From an uncultured Erythrobacter sp. (GTDB lineage Bacteria > Pseudomonadota > Alphaproteobacteria > Sphingomonadales > Sphingomonadaceae), in contig CANMZA010000002.1 of NCBI GenBank assembly GCA_947502305.1, positions 835,041 through 899,040 of the forward strand: 64,000 nucleotides of DNA, in the 5' to 3' direction. The notes under the pieces are model-generated. The model did no database searches. It worked only from the letters and a program-made list of their open reading frames with translations, and was not told where the DNA came from. Position numbers and translations under genes: made by a program. This document shows positions 55,440 through 63,838 of this stretch, in pieces (the stretch's first letter is position 1; every line of letters starts with the position of its first letter).

Positions 55440-57077
55440 GTGAGAGCTATTGACCTATATGCTGGAATAGGCGGCTGGAGCCTTGGCCTTCGCCTGGCGG
55501 GCATTGACGTTGTTGCTTCTTATGAGTGGTGGGGGCCAGCGATAGCAACGCATGCCGCAAATCACGGCCGCCAATTTGAGAAAACTGATATCAGAAATCT
55601 CGACCTATCCGATTTACCTTCCGATATTGATCTCGTGGTTGGCAGCCCACCTTGTACTCAGTTTTCTTATGCGAACAGAGGAGGCAAAGGTGATATAGCA
55701 GATGGCTTAAAAGACCTCGTTTGCTTCTTTGAGGTCATAGAACATTTGCAGCCTAGGTTCTGGGCCATGGAAAACGTTCCTCGAGTCGCAAAAGTTCTAG
55801 AAGTGGGCTTCTCTGATCCCAATCATCCGCTTTTCCGCTTTCGCGAGTTGAAGCCTCGGATTGAGGTCGTTGATTTCTCGGAGTACGGCACGCCGCAAGC
55901 TAGACGTCGTTGTATCGCAACCAATATTCCTCTCGACTTGGTCGAGCAGTACAAAGTGTTTCTTCCAAAACGCACCCTTGGCGATGTTATCGATTCTATC
56001 TCAAGGCAGAACAAAGCCGTTGATCCAGTTTGGGGTGTTTCAATTTCGCCAGATTCACTGACTGAGACCGAGGCGGAGGCTGAGCTCAACAAAGAAGAGC
56101 TTCGGATGAATCGGGACGCAAAGGCTTATCACCCTGTATATAACAACATGGAGTTTCCGGATCGGCTTGATAAGCCATCGCGCACGGTTACTGCTACATG
56201 CACTCGCGTCTCTCGCGAGAGTATCGTCATTGCCGACCCAGCCAAAGATTGCTCTTATCGAAGGCTAACGGTCCGTGAGCGGGCATGCCTACAAGGCTTC
56301 CCCATAACCTATCAGTTTCACGGGCGTTCTTTCAGCGAAAAGGCTAAAATGGTTGGCAATGCGATTCCGCCGACATTCCCGTATTTGTTAGCGAATGCTG
56401 CTCTGGGCGTTCCCGCAGCGCGCTTTGTCCCATATGCAGAGATTGGGGCCAACATACGACCACCGGACACCCTAGGGGCGGCGACGCCTCCTGAGACCGA
56501 AGGCCGCACATATCCGAAGACTCGCAACTTTAGAGCTGCGATCCCCGGGTTGCGGTTCAAGAGTGGCATGCGGTTCGAATTATCCAACCAGATTGAAAGC
56601 GCTGGAACAGTTTGGCAAGTTAGGTTCTTCTTTGGCAACTCGAAAGATATACGTGAGATCGTTCTCGATGGTACGGTTACACAGGACATGCTGGGCAACG
56701 AAATGGTTAGTGTCTGGCTACGATCTGTGCACGGCGAGTTTAAAAAAGCAGGTGTGGGCCTGTCGCAATTGTCACCTGAGACACTTCAGTCGGTTTGGGC
56801 GCACAAGTCTATTGGGTTAGGTCCATACGACATTGTCGATAAGCTGGGTGAGCTAGCTGAGTATTTGATGGTCTCAATGGAAGATTACCTTGATGCAGAC
56901 GAGGTGCAAAAAGCGACGGACTATATAGTCAATTTGGCAGCGGGCAGCGGTGGAGTTTCAAATCTGATTGGTAGGCGCAAACTAGAACAATTTGCCCAGT
57001 CGGTATTGGCGGGCCTCCTAGTAGGAGACTGGTTCAACACATTGGATTGGCACGGAGCGAAGAAGCTCGCCGCTTAA
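55440..57077 (+). CDS. C5-cytosine DNA methyltransferase with C-terminal extension
   Basis: 545 residues from a GTG. Methylase motifs in order: I DLYAGIGGW (5-13), IV GSPPCTQFS with catalytic Cys72, VI ENVPR (111-115), VIII QARRRCIA (153-160), IX RLTVRERACLQGFP (275-288) and X KMVGNAIPP (303-311). The target-recognition region is short (about 180-265). Residues about 330-545 are an extra domain of unknown fold that ordinary C5 enzymes lack, with a possible beta part (GTVWQVRFFFGNSKDI) then helices. It faces the BglII-like nuclease gene tail to tail, 36 nt apart, so it is the likely protective partner. Confidence 0.93.
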   Translation: MRAIDLYAGIGGWSLGLRLAGIDVVASYEWWGPAIATHAANHGRQFEKTDIRNLDLSDLPSDIDLVVGSPPCTQFSYANRGGKGDIADGLKDLVCFFEVIEHLQPRFWAMENVPRVAKVLEVGFSDPNHPLFRFRELKPRIEVVDFSEYGTPQARRRCIATNIPLDLVEQYKVFLPKRTLGDVIDSISRQNKAVDPVWGVSISPDSLTETEAEAELNKEELRMNRDAKAYHPVYNNMEFPDRLDKPSRTVTATCTRVSRESIVIADPAKDCSYRRLTVRERACLQGFPITYQFHGRSFSEKAKMVGNAIPPTFPYLLANAALGVPAARFVPYAEIGANIRPPDTLGAATPPETEGRTYPKTRNFRAAIPGLRFKSGMRFELSNQIESAGTVWQVRFFFGNSKDIREIVLDGTVTQDMLGNEMVSVWLRSVHGEFKKAGVGLSQLSPETLQSVWAHKSIGLGPYDIVDKLGELAEYLMVSMEDYLDADEVQKATDYIVNLAAGSGGVSNLIGRRKLEQFAQSVLAGLLVGDWFNTLDWHGAKKLAA

Positions 57078-57113
57078 TCTTTCAGCCATCCATAGCATTG
57101 TCGCGTCTGCATC

Positions 57114-57728
57114 TCATGGTTCTACACCCACGAGTATAAGTGGCACCGGGGGGAATACCCGTCCTTGCCGTAAAATTTCGTGAAGATGTTTTTCATAGGC
57201 AGGTGGGCCACTGCTCATCTCCTGTTCCATCCTTTTCATTGGTACGATTTCGATTCCAAGATCAATCTTGTCCTGCATGTAGTTTGCGGCGTGTTTCACG
57301 AATATATCGAACTGAACAAACGAGTATTTACCAAACTGAACTTCAAGCGAGACTCGATTCTTCGAGAAATCAGCCTCGTTAAAGCCTGAGTAGGTTTCGA
57401 GTTCCTCGAGGTCTCTTCTTGCCTTCTGCTCGTCGAAGGGCAGTTTGATGAGCTCACGGCTCAATTCTTCGTCCGCACTCATGAGAAAGTTGAATCGCTC
57501 TGGCTTCTCCCAGCCGCGCGCCCATAGTTCTTCGCGAAAGGCGGCATTCAAGTCCGAAGGCGAAAATAGCTTCCGGCCGAGCATGGTCTTCTCTTTCGAA
57601 ATCTTCGTTCGATAAGTTTCAGCATCAATGGCGTCGATGGCGCCCTCGAGCTCACGCCACATTTCTGGATGGTGGTACATCAGCCATTCAAAGCCGTTGA
57701 GGTGTGAGTATTTCTTTGCAACTTTCAA
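57114..57728 (-). CDS. BglII/BstYI-family type II restriction endonuclease
   Basis: 204 residues. EVQFGKYSFVQFDIFVKHAA and LGIEIVPMK, SSGPPAYEK and LRQGRVFPPVPLILVG match the BglII/BstYI fold as I know it, as does TKISKEKTMLGRKLFSPSDL in the N-terminal half. The active site is kept: Asp120, Glu129 and Gln131 have the same spacing (9 and 2) as Asp84, Glu93 and Gln95 of BglII. BglII cuts AGATCT and BstYI RGATCY, so a GATC-centred target is likely but not proven. Convergent with the methyltransferase gene. Confidence 0.85.
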   Translation of the reverse strand: MKVAKKYSHLNGFEWLMYHHPEMWRELEGAIDAIDAETYRTKISKEKTMLGRKLFSPSDLNAAFREELWARGWEKPERFNFLMSADEELSRELIKLPFDEQKARRDLEELETYSGFNEADFSKNRVSLEVQFGKYSFVQFDIFVKHAANYMQDKIDLGIEIVPMKRMEQEMSSGPPAYEKHLHEILRQGRVFPPVPLILVGVEP

Positions 57729-57957
57729 TGGTCAGCCGATCAAGGTTACGTTTAACAAGTAGATGCACCAATCATGGAGATTGAAGCAAGCCGGTCAACA
57801 ATGGTTTATCTCAAGCGCTAACAGCGTCACCAGCTATTTCAGGGCTAATTTTTGATAATACCCCCTTATCGAGACCTTGCTCACTATGGCACGATGAGTT
57901 GCAACTAGACCATCGTGATTGCTATCTGCGTCAGCGCGAGAGTGAAGGGCTAGGACG

Positions 57958-58794
57958 ATGACGCTTACCTTTAACCTGCTATTGAAGAGCGAAGGCATTG
58001 ACCCACGCGAAGTTAGGTTGCTTCGCCATCAACAACCAAGCGAGGTAGGGCTAAGCCCATATGCGCTGTGGAGAGATGATCGGCCGGAATTTGAAAGGTA
58101 TCAAAGCGCACAGCGTGCTGACCGACGCGGCTATTTCAAAGGCCAATTCTGGGCTGGGTTTGTCGTTCCACCAGATGGAAGCACGTTGTTTGCCGGCCTC
58201 TACGAGATTGGGGATCATACCCCTGCCTCTGCGGACTGGCTCGACCCCTTACAACGAAAGACGCAATCGCAACTCGGGAGAGAGTTAGACATCTATGACT
58301 ACAGGCCTATCGTTGAGTTCGATCTCTACATTGGATGCTTGAAGATCGAATGGGGAGAAGGGAAGCGAAGTTGGAATCAACGCGCTCACAAGAAGGAAAA
58401 GCGACTGCTTGATCTTCGACAGAGATTCCAAGAGCCAATGTTTCCGGGCTACTCGAATTTCTTGAGCAACTTGGCGGCGCTTGCAAATGTTCCAAATCCG
58501 TGGATCGCCGCGCTTTCGGCCGCGCGGGGCGTCTATCTACTAACGTGCCCCGACACTCGTGAGCAGTATGTCGGTTCAGCAACTGGCGCGGCAGGTTTTT
58601 GGGGACGGTGGCAAGACTATATTTCTAGCGGGCATGGCGGCAATGCAGGCCTTAAGAGTCGGGCTCCATCTGACTACCAGGTTAGCATTTTGGAAGTAGC
58701 CGGCTCAGCAGCGACGACCGATGAAATTGTTGCGATGGAACAACTCTGGAAGGCAAAACTCCAAAGTCGAGAAATGGGTTTGAACCGAAATTGA
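57958..58794 (+). CDS. GIY-YIG nuclease-domain protein
   Basis: 278 residues. The C-terminal domain (about 188-278) is GIY-YIG: RGVYLLTC (GVY at 191-193), EQYVGSA (YVG at 204-206), catalytic Arg217 in GRWQDY and Glu261 in AMEQLWKAKL. Residues 1-185 form a separate domain rich in Trp and Tyr (ALWRDDRPEFERYQ, GQFWAGFVV, FAGLYEIGD) that I do not recognise and that may read DNA or modified bases. Last gene of the island, beside the restriction-modification pair. It could be an extra or modification-dependent endonuclease. Confidence 0.8.
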   Translation: MTLTFNLLLKSEGIDPREVRLLRHQQPSEVGLSPYALWRDDRPEFERYQSAQRADRRGYFKGQFWAGFVVPPDGSTLFAGLYEIGDHTPASADWLDPLQRKTQSQLGRELDIYDYRPIVEFDLYIGCLKIEWGEGKRSWNQRAHKKEKRLLDLRQRFQEPMFPGYSNFLSNLAALANVPNPWIAALSAARGVYLLTCPDTREQYVGSATGAAGFWGRWQDYISSGHGGNAGLKSRAPSDYQVSILEVAGSAATTDEIVAMEQLWKAKLQSREMGLNRN

Positions 58795-58834
58795 TCCCCT
58801 GTCTGACACCTCAAGCCAAGCCAAAGAGACCCTC

Positions 58835-58855
58835 TTGAGGGTACAATTGGGGGTA
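58835..58855 (+). repeat. G-run repeats at the right island end (possible arm sites)
   Basis: TTGAGGGTA (58835-58843) and TTGGGGGTA (58847-58855), 12 bp apart and 60-80 bp inside attR, mirror the TTGGGGGTA/G repeats beside attL. The following TATCGAG also resembles GTGTCGAG on the left. Confidence 0.5.
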
Positions 58856-58914
58856 TATCGAGATCTAATTGGAAATTAGTGTCATATAATCATCTTTTTA
58901 AGGCCAAGAAATGG

Positions 58915-58934
58915 GTCCTCTTCTGGCACCATTT
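58915..58934 (+). repeat. attR: imperfect copy of the tRNA-Leu 3' end
   Basis: GTCCTCTTCTGGCACCA followed by TTT, lacking one G of the tRNA copy. It marks the right boundary of the island; GC-rich chromosomal coding sequence resumes soon after it. Confidence 0.82.
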
Positions 58935-59119
58935 TTTGCACTCTCTTTCATCCAAGCGGATTTATTGCGCCTCCAATTGTGGCGGTTGGGAAAAGTGACG
59001 GCTCCGAACGCGCCAAAATCCCTAGCCGGACGATCGGCCCCAACCGCATCAAAGCCATTCCGCGAAGCGCAGATGTCGAATTCCAATCAACCCCCAGTGC
59101 GTCAGCAGCAAGCGCCGGG

Positions 59120-60553
59120 TCACCATCCGGCGCGTTGTCTGACATCGTCAAATGACTGGCGGACCAACAACTCGCCGCCGCGCCATACGGGCACCAATTG
59201 ATCCTGCAATTCGCGGCCTTCTTGCGCGCTTTCCTCCCCGTTTTCCTGCCCGCCTTCAGGGGCGCCGATTGCATCAAGCCTGGCCGCAATGAGCTTGCCG
59301 TTGCTGCGCAGAACAGCTTGCCGTCCGGCTTTGCTATTCTTGGACGGATCGGTGGCTGGCTTTTTCGATACGTCGTGCCACTTGCCGCGCTCATCCTTCA
59401 TTGCATTGGCCTTCATCGCGAAACGCAGCGTGTCGCGGTTTACGTGCTGCAACAGGCCGCCGCCCATTCCGAATGCAATATTGTCGATAGCGAATCCTTC
59501 CTCAATCATGCGGCCGACCAATGCGGCGATGCTGGTCATGTTCATCCCGTCGCCTTGGATCACGCGGATTTGCGGGTTGAGCACGCGGTACCCTTTGGAA
59601 TTGGTGCCGCCGCCAAATTTATCCCACAGCATTTTCACTGTGCGCAGAGGCGTCTCGATCGGATCACCGCTGTCTGGCCGCACAACCAAAGTGCCTTTGC
59701 GCGACAGCACTTTGCCGCGCAAAGTCGCGCCCCAGATCCGCTCAATCGCAGCGTCGAGATTATAGCTATCAGAGACAACCGCGACCATGGCTCCGTCCCC
59801 TTCAAAGGCGTCGAGCATGTTTTCATAGGCGGCTGCTTCGCGTGCTTGGCCCCAACTTGTCATGGTGCTGTGTTCTGATGCTGGGATGGAAAAGCCCGGC
59901 ATATCTGCGCCGTAATAGCGCCGAGCGGCCAGAATTCCCTCCAGCGTGTCCGTGCACGCGAAATTGACCAGATGGGCCATCCCGCCCAGCGCCGCACTTT
60001 CTCCGCTGGAAACTCCGCGTGCGCCAAAATCATGCAGTTTGAAAGGCAACTGGCCCTCTGGATCATCTGAGCTTATTTCCAAACCTGCCCGGATTATGTC
60101 TTTGCATTTCAGGCTGAGCGTCGCGACTGTTGTTGGATACCAAATGGCACGCAGCAATGCGGTTTCGATAAAGGTAGTTAGCCACGGCATGCGTTCATCG
60201 GTGTTCTCCACTTGCAAAAGCGGGACACCAGTTGGCGCGATTGTCCCTTCAGGCAGAGCTTTGATTTTGACCGGCAAGTAACCCGCATGATCCGCCACAA
60301 TCGCGTCCCATCCGGCCCGGTTGAACGGCACGCCGTGGGCCTCGCAGATCGCTTCGGCCTCATCAACGTCATCGCTGGTCAAGGGCTTACCAAGATAATC
60401 GATCAAGAAAGGTTGCAGGCCTAAGAACAATGCCTCTTGCGAAAATGGATTCGCGCGGGCCTCAGCATAGGCACTGATGATGCGGGCCTCTGGTGGGTAT
60501 TGCAGAAAGTGGCTGTGTTTATAACTGTCAGTCGCCAGAATGATGTTGCTCAT
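59120..60553 (-). CDS. nadV: Nicotinamide phosphoribosyltransferase (NadV/NAMPT type)
   Basis: 477 residues from ATG 60553 (MSNIILATDSYKHSHFLQYP); the upstream frame to 60718 overlaps the nadM gene. Family blocks: ISAYAEARANPFSQEALFLG, FKLHDFGARGVSSGESAALG, VRPDSGDPIETPL, GYRVLNPQIRVIQGDG and AFGMGGGLLQHVNRDTLRFA, with the catalytic His and PRPP-binding Arg/Asp stretches kept. Makes NMN from nicotinamide and PRPP. Second gene of an operon with nadM-Nudix (67 nt gap), controlled by NrtR. Confidence 0.95.
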   Translation of the reverse strand: MSNIILATDSYKHSHFLQYPPEARIISAYAEARANPFSQEALFLGLQPFLIDYLGKPLTSDDVDEAEAICEAHGVPFNRAGWDAIVADHAGYLPVKIKALPEGTIAPTGVPLLQVENTDERMPWLTTFIETALLRAIWYPTTVATLSLKCKDIIRAGLEISSDDPEGQLPFKLHDFGARGVSSGESAALGGMAHLVNFACTDTLEGILAARRYYGADMPGFSIPASEHSTMTSWGQAREAAAYENMLDAFEGDGAMVAVVSDSYNLDAAIERIWGATLRGKVLSRKGTLVVRPDSGDPIETPLRTVKMLWDKFGGGTNSKGYRVLNPQIRVIQGDGMNMTSIAALVGRMIEEGFAIDNIAFGMGGGLLQHVNRDTLRFAMKANAMKDERGKWHDVSKKPATDPSKNSKAGRQAVLRSNGKLIAARLDAIGAPEGGQENGEESAQEGRELQDQLVPVWRGGELLVRQSFDDVRQRAGW

Positions 60554-60620
60554 GTCGGGATTGCCTCGTGTAGTCTGGGGAGAGCGCGGCGGGTGCCGCA
60601 TTTTTGAGAGGGAGGAGGGA

Positions 60621-61691
60621 TCAGAGATCCGCCATTTGTTCGATGATCGACCAGTGGTCTTCGAACAGCATGTCCGGCCGCAAATCGCCGATGCGGTGCC
60701 AATGCGCATGGGCGGCATCGTCGGCGCCTTTCACGCCGAACATTTTGCGGCGTGCTGGCAAACGAAACAGAAAAGCGTGCGTGATAATGCGCCCGCGCAA
60801 GCTGCGGCTGGGGGCATCGAAAATCTGTGTGCGGCTGTCGTCGATAAAACTGCCGAGCGCCGCGGGCGAGATCTGGCCTTTGGAATCCGATATGCCGGTT
60901 TCTTCGCTTAATTCGCGAATTGCGCCGTCGCGGATGCGCTCTTGCGGGTTCACAAACCCTCCGGGCAGGGCGAGTAGACCTTGGCCCGGCATCTGCCCGC
61001 GCTCCACCAGCAATATGTGGCCAGACTGAATGACCACCGCATCCGCAGTCACAAATGGGCCAGAGCCCCATTGCTTCGGATAGTCGGCGAGAAATTCGGC
61101 CTCTTCCAACAACCGGCGAAAGGCATCGGTCAGGCTGAACTCCTCCAAATCTTGCGCCACGCCGGGGGAAAGTATCGATTGCGCGATTTCGGGAATGCGC
61201 TGAAAAAACCGAGCGCGAACATCGCTGGAGCCGAAAGTGCCATATTGGCTGGCAATCTGGACATTGTCCCATTCGGGAAACATGCGCAGGTAATAGGAGC
61301 TGTCGTCCTTCCCATAGCCGGTTAAGGCGATGCGAAAATCTTTGAGGCCTGACGCCTGAAAGCCGCCTGCATTCCCCTTGGCGAGAACAATATCGCTCAC
61401 GCGGCGCTGCACCTCTGTCACCCAAGCATTGTCTGAATAGAGAAGGTCGCTGAGCGGTTCGACAATTATGCGCCCCTCGGCCATTTCATAGGCGAAGGAA
61501 GAGCGGATCATCTTTTGGCGTTCTTCGAAGGTGAATGGATTGCGCGGATCGCGCGCTGCATTGGCCGATCCGACCAAGATGATCAGACATTTCACCTGCT
61601 CCAGCGCCGAGTGGATAACGTGTTCGTGGCCGATATGGAGCGGTTGGAAGCGCCCAATGAAGACACCGAAATCTATGGCTGGCTTTGTCAT
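60621..61691 (-). CDS. nadM: Bifunctional NMN adenylyltransferase / Nudix hydrolase
   Basis: 356 residues. The N-terminal nucleotidyltransferase (1-180) starts FGVFIGRFQPLHIGHEHVIH, with the HxGH motif, and ends near FGSSDVRARFF. The C-terminal Nudix domain (about 205-345) has the full box GGFVNPQERIRDGAIRELSE followed by ETGI, matching GX5EX7REUXEEXGU. Converts NMN and ATP to NAD; the Nudix half probably acts on ADP-ribose or damaged nucleotides. First gene of the operon, divergent from nrtR. Confidence 0.96.
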   Translation of the reverse strand: MTKPAIDFGVFIGRFQPLHIGHEHVIHSALEQVKCLIILVGSANAARDPRNPFTFEERQKMIRSSFAYEMAEGRIIVEPLSDLLYSDNAWVTEVQRRVSDIVLAKGNAGGFQASGLKDFRIALTGYGKDDSSYYLRMFPEWDNVQIASQYGTFGSSDVRARFFQRIPEIAQSILSPGVAQDLEEFSLTDAFRRLLEEAEFLADYPKQWGSGPFVTADAVVIQSGHILLVERGQMPGQGLLALPGGFVNPQERIRDGAIRELSEETGISDSKGQISPAALGSFIDDSRTQIFDAPSRSLRGRIITHAFLFRLPARRKMFGVKGADDAAHAHWHRIGDLRPDMLFEDHWSIIEQMADL

Positions 61692-61720
61692 TTGCTGGGT
61701 AGTCCTTCTGATTCAATAAA

Positions 61721-61759
61721 ATGTATTTTGCATATTATTATTTAAGATGCAATGTGCAT
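61721..61759. promoter_or_regulatory. Twin NrtR operator boxes in the nadM/nrtR promoter
   Basis: ATGTATTTTGCAT (61721-61733) and ATGCAATGTGCAT (61747-61759) are two copies of a palindrome ATGYA-N3-TGCAT, 26 bp centre to centre. Together they form a larger inverted repeat (13 of 16 matches between 61718-61733 and 61747-61762). They fill the 71-bp space between the two divergent starts, so one repressor could control both genes. Confidence 0.7.
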
Positions 61760-61762
61760 TTT

Positions 61763-62431
61763 ATGAATGATGGCTTCCCCAAACCTATTTTGACGGTCGA
61801 TATCGTCCCTTTGACGGTGCTTGATGATCGATTGGCGGTGCTGCGCGCGATGCGTGCAAGGGCGCCTTTTGCCGGTCGGGCGGCGTTGATTGGCGGATAT
61901 GCGCATCTTGATCAGGACGCGCATCTTGGCGAAACCGCCCGGCGCGTGCTGAAGGATAAGGCAGGGCTATCGGATCTGTATGTGGAGCAGCTTTCCACGT
62001 TTTCGGGTGCCTTACGGGATCCGCGCGGCTGGTCGGCGAGCGTTGCTTACTTCTCGCTTTCACCGATTGCGGCGCTCGAAAAGGCTTTGGAGAAAGACGG
62101 CCTTGAATTGGTCCCGGTCGAGGCGGCAGAGGGCATGCCGTTCGATCACGATCAAATTCTCCGCGCTGCTTTGGAACGTTTGCGCGGGAAGGGGGGGTAT
62201 TCCGATCTTCCGGCGCGGCTTTTGCCGGGCGAATTTTCGCTCGCCCAGCTGCATCAGGTCTATCAAATTGCCTTGGGTGAGTTGATCAATATTGATGCCT
62301 TCCGCCGCAAAGCGCTTGAGCGCGATTTTCTACAAGCAACCGGCGAAAAGAGGCGCGAGGCTGGCGCCAATCGCCCTTCTGCGTTGTACCGGTTGAAAGA
62401 GGGTTATTCCGTCTTCGACCGGAGCCTATAG
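61763..62431 (+). CDS. nrtR: NrtR-type Nudix-related transcriptional repressor
   Basis: 222 residues from ATG 61763 (MNDGFPKPILTVDIVPLTVL). The N-terminal Nudix-like domain (about 5-140) lacks a working Nudix box: the region GGYAHLDQDAHLGETARRVL has lost key Glu residues, as in NrtR, where it senses ADP-ribose or related NAD products. The C-terminal winged helix (about 150-215: FSLAQLHQVYQIALGELINI, DAFRRKALERDFL) binds DNA. Divergent from the nadM-nadV operon with twin palindromes between. Confidence 0.92.
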   Translation: MNDGFPKPILTVDIVPLTVLDDRLAVLRAMRARAPFAGRAALIGGYAHLDQDAHLGETARRVLKDKAGLSDLYVEQLSTFSGALRDPRGWSASVAYFSLSPIAALEKALEKDGLELVPVEAAEGMPFDHDQILRAALERLRGKGGYSDLPARLLPGEFSLAQLHQVYQIALGELINIDAFRRKALERDFLQATGEKRREAGANRPSALYRLKEGYSVFDRSL

Positions 62432-62609
62432 CGCCGCGCTCATTCGTGATGACGACCGGCGGGCCAAACCGGCGCTTTGGTGATAGGTGGCTGGTTCGGC
62501 GCAATTCGTAAAATCTGCCGGAGCGGCGCGATTTGTTCGAAGTTGAGACGTTTCAGTTCGCCATATTGATTAGGCCGGTGTTCAAATTTCGGGAAAATAG
62601 CGGGCGACA

Positions 62610-63746
62610 ATGGACGGCTTTGAACACTTGATTTTGGGCTGGCGGACGGCGCTGTTGGGGTTGATTATCCTGTGCTCAGCCGCCGCTCTTTTCACGCTTT
62701 TGCGCCGCGGAATTGAACAGCGCGCGGCGCTTTGGTTTGCTGTGTTTGTGCTTTCGGGATGCGTCTCGACCATTCCGCTCGTGATCGGCTTTGCTGGCGC
62801 TTACGATATTTGGCCGGGGCTCACATTCCTCCCGACGCAAATGGCGCTTTTCTATGGCCCTGCTTTGGTACTGCACGCGCGCGAATTGATCTTGGGCCGC
62901 CAGAAAAGAGCGATCCTTTGGCTGTTCGCGCCCGGCATTGCCTATTGGCTTTATCAATTATGGGCCTTCACTTTGCTTGGCGATTACCGCTCGAAATGGG
63001 CGTTCAACGATGCAGTGCACGAACCCTATATTTTCCCGCTTGCGATGGTCCTTGCACTGATCCTCGCGATTGCCGGTTTGGTGCATGTCTGGCGTTTGAA
63101 GCAGCACTACACTGACTGGTTGAAACATCACCATTCTGATGATGAACAATTCAGCCCTAATTGGATCACGCATCTCACGCTGCTCTCTGCGCTAGTCGCG
63201 CTATTTTGGACATGTGAGTTCACGCTTTCACGGTGGTTTGGCTATTCCTATTTCGATCTGTTCCTGTGGAACTTCCTTGCTCTGTTCGCGCTGTTTGTCG
63301 TCACGCTAGAGGCTATCGCTGGCATTGATCGGCCCTTTCCCAAAATGCTCCCCGCTGCCAATGAGGTGACTGGCGGAGCGGAAGAAACATCTGAAAAGCG
63401 CGAGCGTGATTGGTGCGCCGAAGGGGAGCGATTAAGAGCAGAGGTATTGGCCCAGGAATGGCACCTTGATCCCGGCCTGTCTTTGCAATCGTTATCGCGC
63501 CGTTTTGGTATGAACCAGACCTATCTTTCGCGCGCTATAAATCAGGGGTTAGGCCAGAATTTCAGCACTTTCATAAATGGCCTGAGGGTCGATCATGCCA
63601 AAGAGCTGATCACGCGGTCGGACATGTCGATGCTCGAAATTGCGATGGCGACCGGGTTCGGATCAAAGGCAAGTTTTAACCGCGCATTCAAAAACCATGC
63701 AGGGATCAATCCGAGCGAATTTCAACAGCAAACTGACGCGAAATGA
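62610..63746 (+). CDS. Membrane-anchored AraC family regulator
   Basis: 378 residues. The N-terminal half has about seven hydrophobic segments (to about residue 250), then a soluble linker and a C-terminal AraC-type DNA-binding domain with two helix-turn-helices: LSLQSLSRRFGMNQTYLSRA and MLEIAMATGFGSKASFNRAF, followed by HAGINPSEFQ. This design suits a membrane sensor that binds DNA directly. It sits just upstream of a secreted protein gene at 63839, a plausible target. Confidence 0.92.
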   Translation: MDGFEHLILGWRTALLGLIILCSAAALFTLLRRGIEQRAALWFAVFVLSGCVSTIPLVIGFAGAYDIWPGLTFLPTQMALFYGPALVLHARELILGRQKRAILWLFAPGIAYWLYQLWAFTLLGDYRSKWAFNDAVHEPYIFPLAMVLALILAIAGLVHVWRLKQHYTDWLKHHHSDDEQFSPNWITHLTLLSALVALFWTCEFTLSRWFGYSYFDLFLWNFLALFALFVVTLEAIAGIDRPFPKMLPAANEVTGGAEETSEKRERDWCAEGERLRAEVLAQEWHLDPGLSLQSLSRRFGMNQTYLSRAINQGLGQNFSTFINGLRVDHAKELITRSDMSMLEIAMATGFGSKASFNRAFKNHAGINPSEFQQQTDAK

Positions 63747-63838
63747 GGCGTCTCAATTCATAAAAACCGGATGAATTTGGCGGATTGCGGCGCTTCTCTG
63801 GCGGCCAGCCTTAGGAAAGCCATCAAAGGAGATGATGG

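Noticed and set aside
58948..59145. 65-codon minus-strand frame overlapping the nadV stop
   Set aside because: Overlapping start and plausible length, but no recognisable motif and no ribosome site; kept out, though a chromosomal gene fragment near attR is possible.
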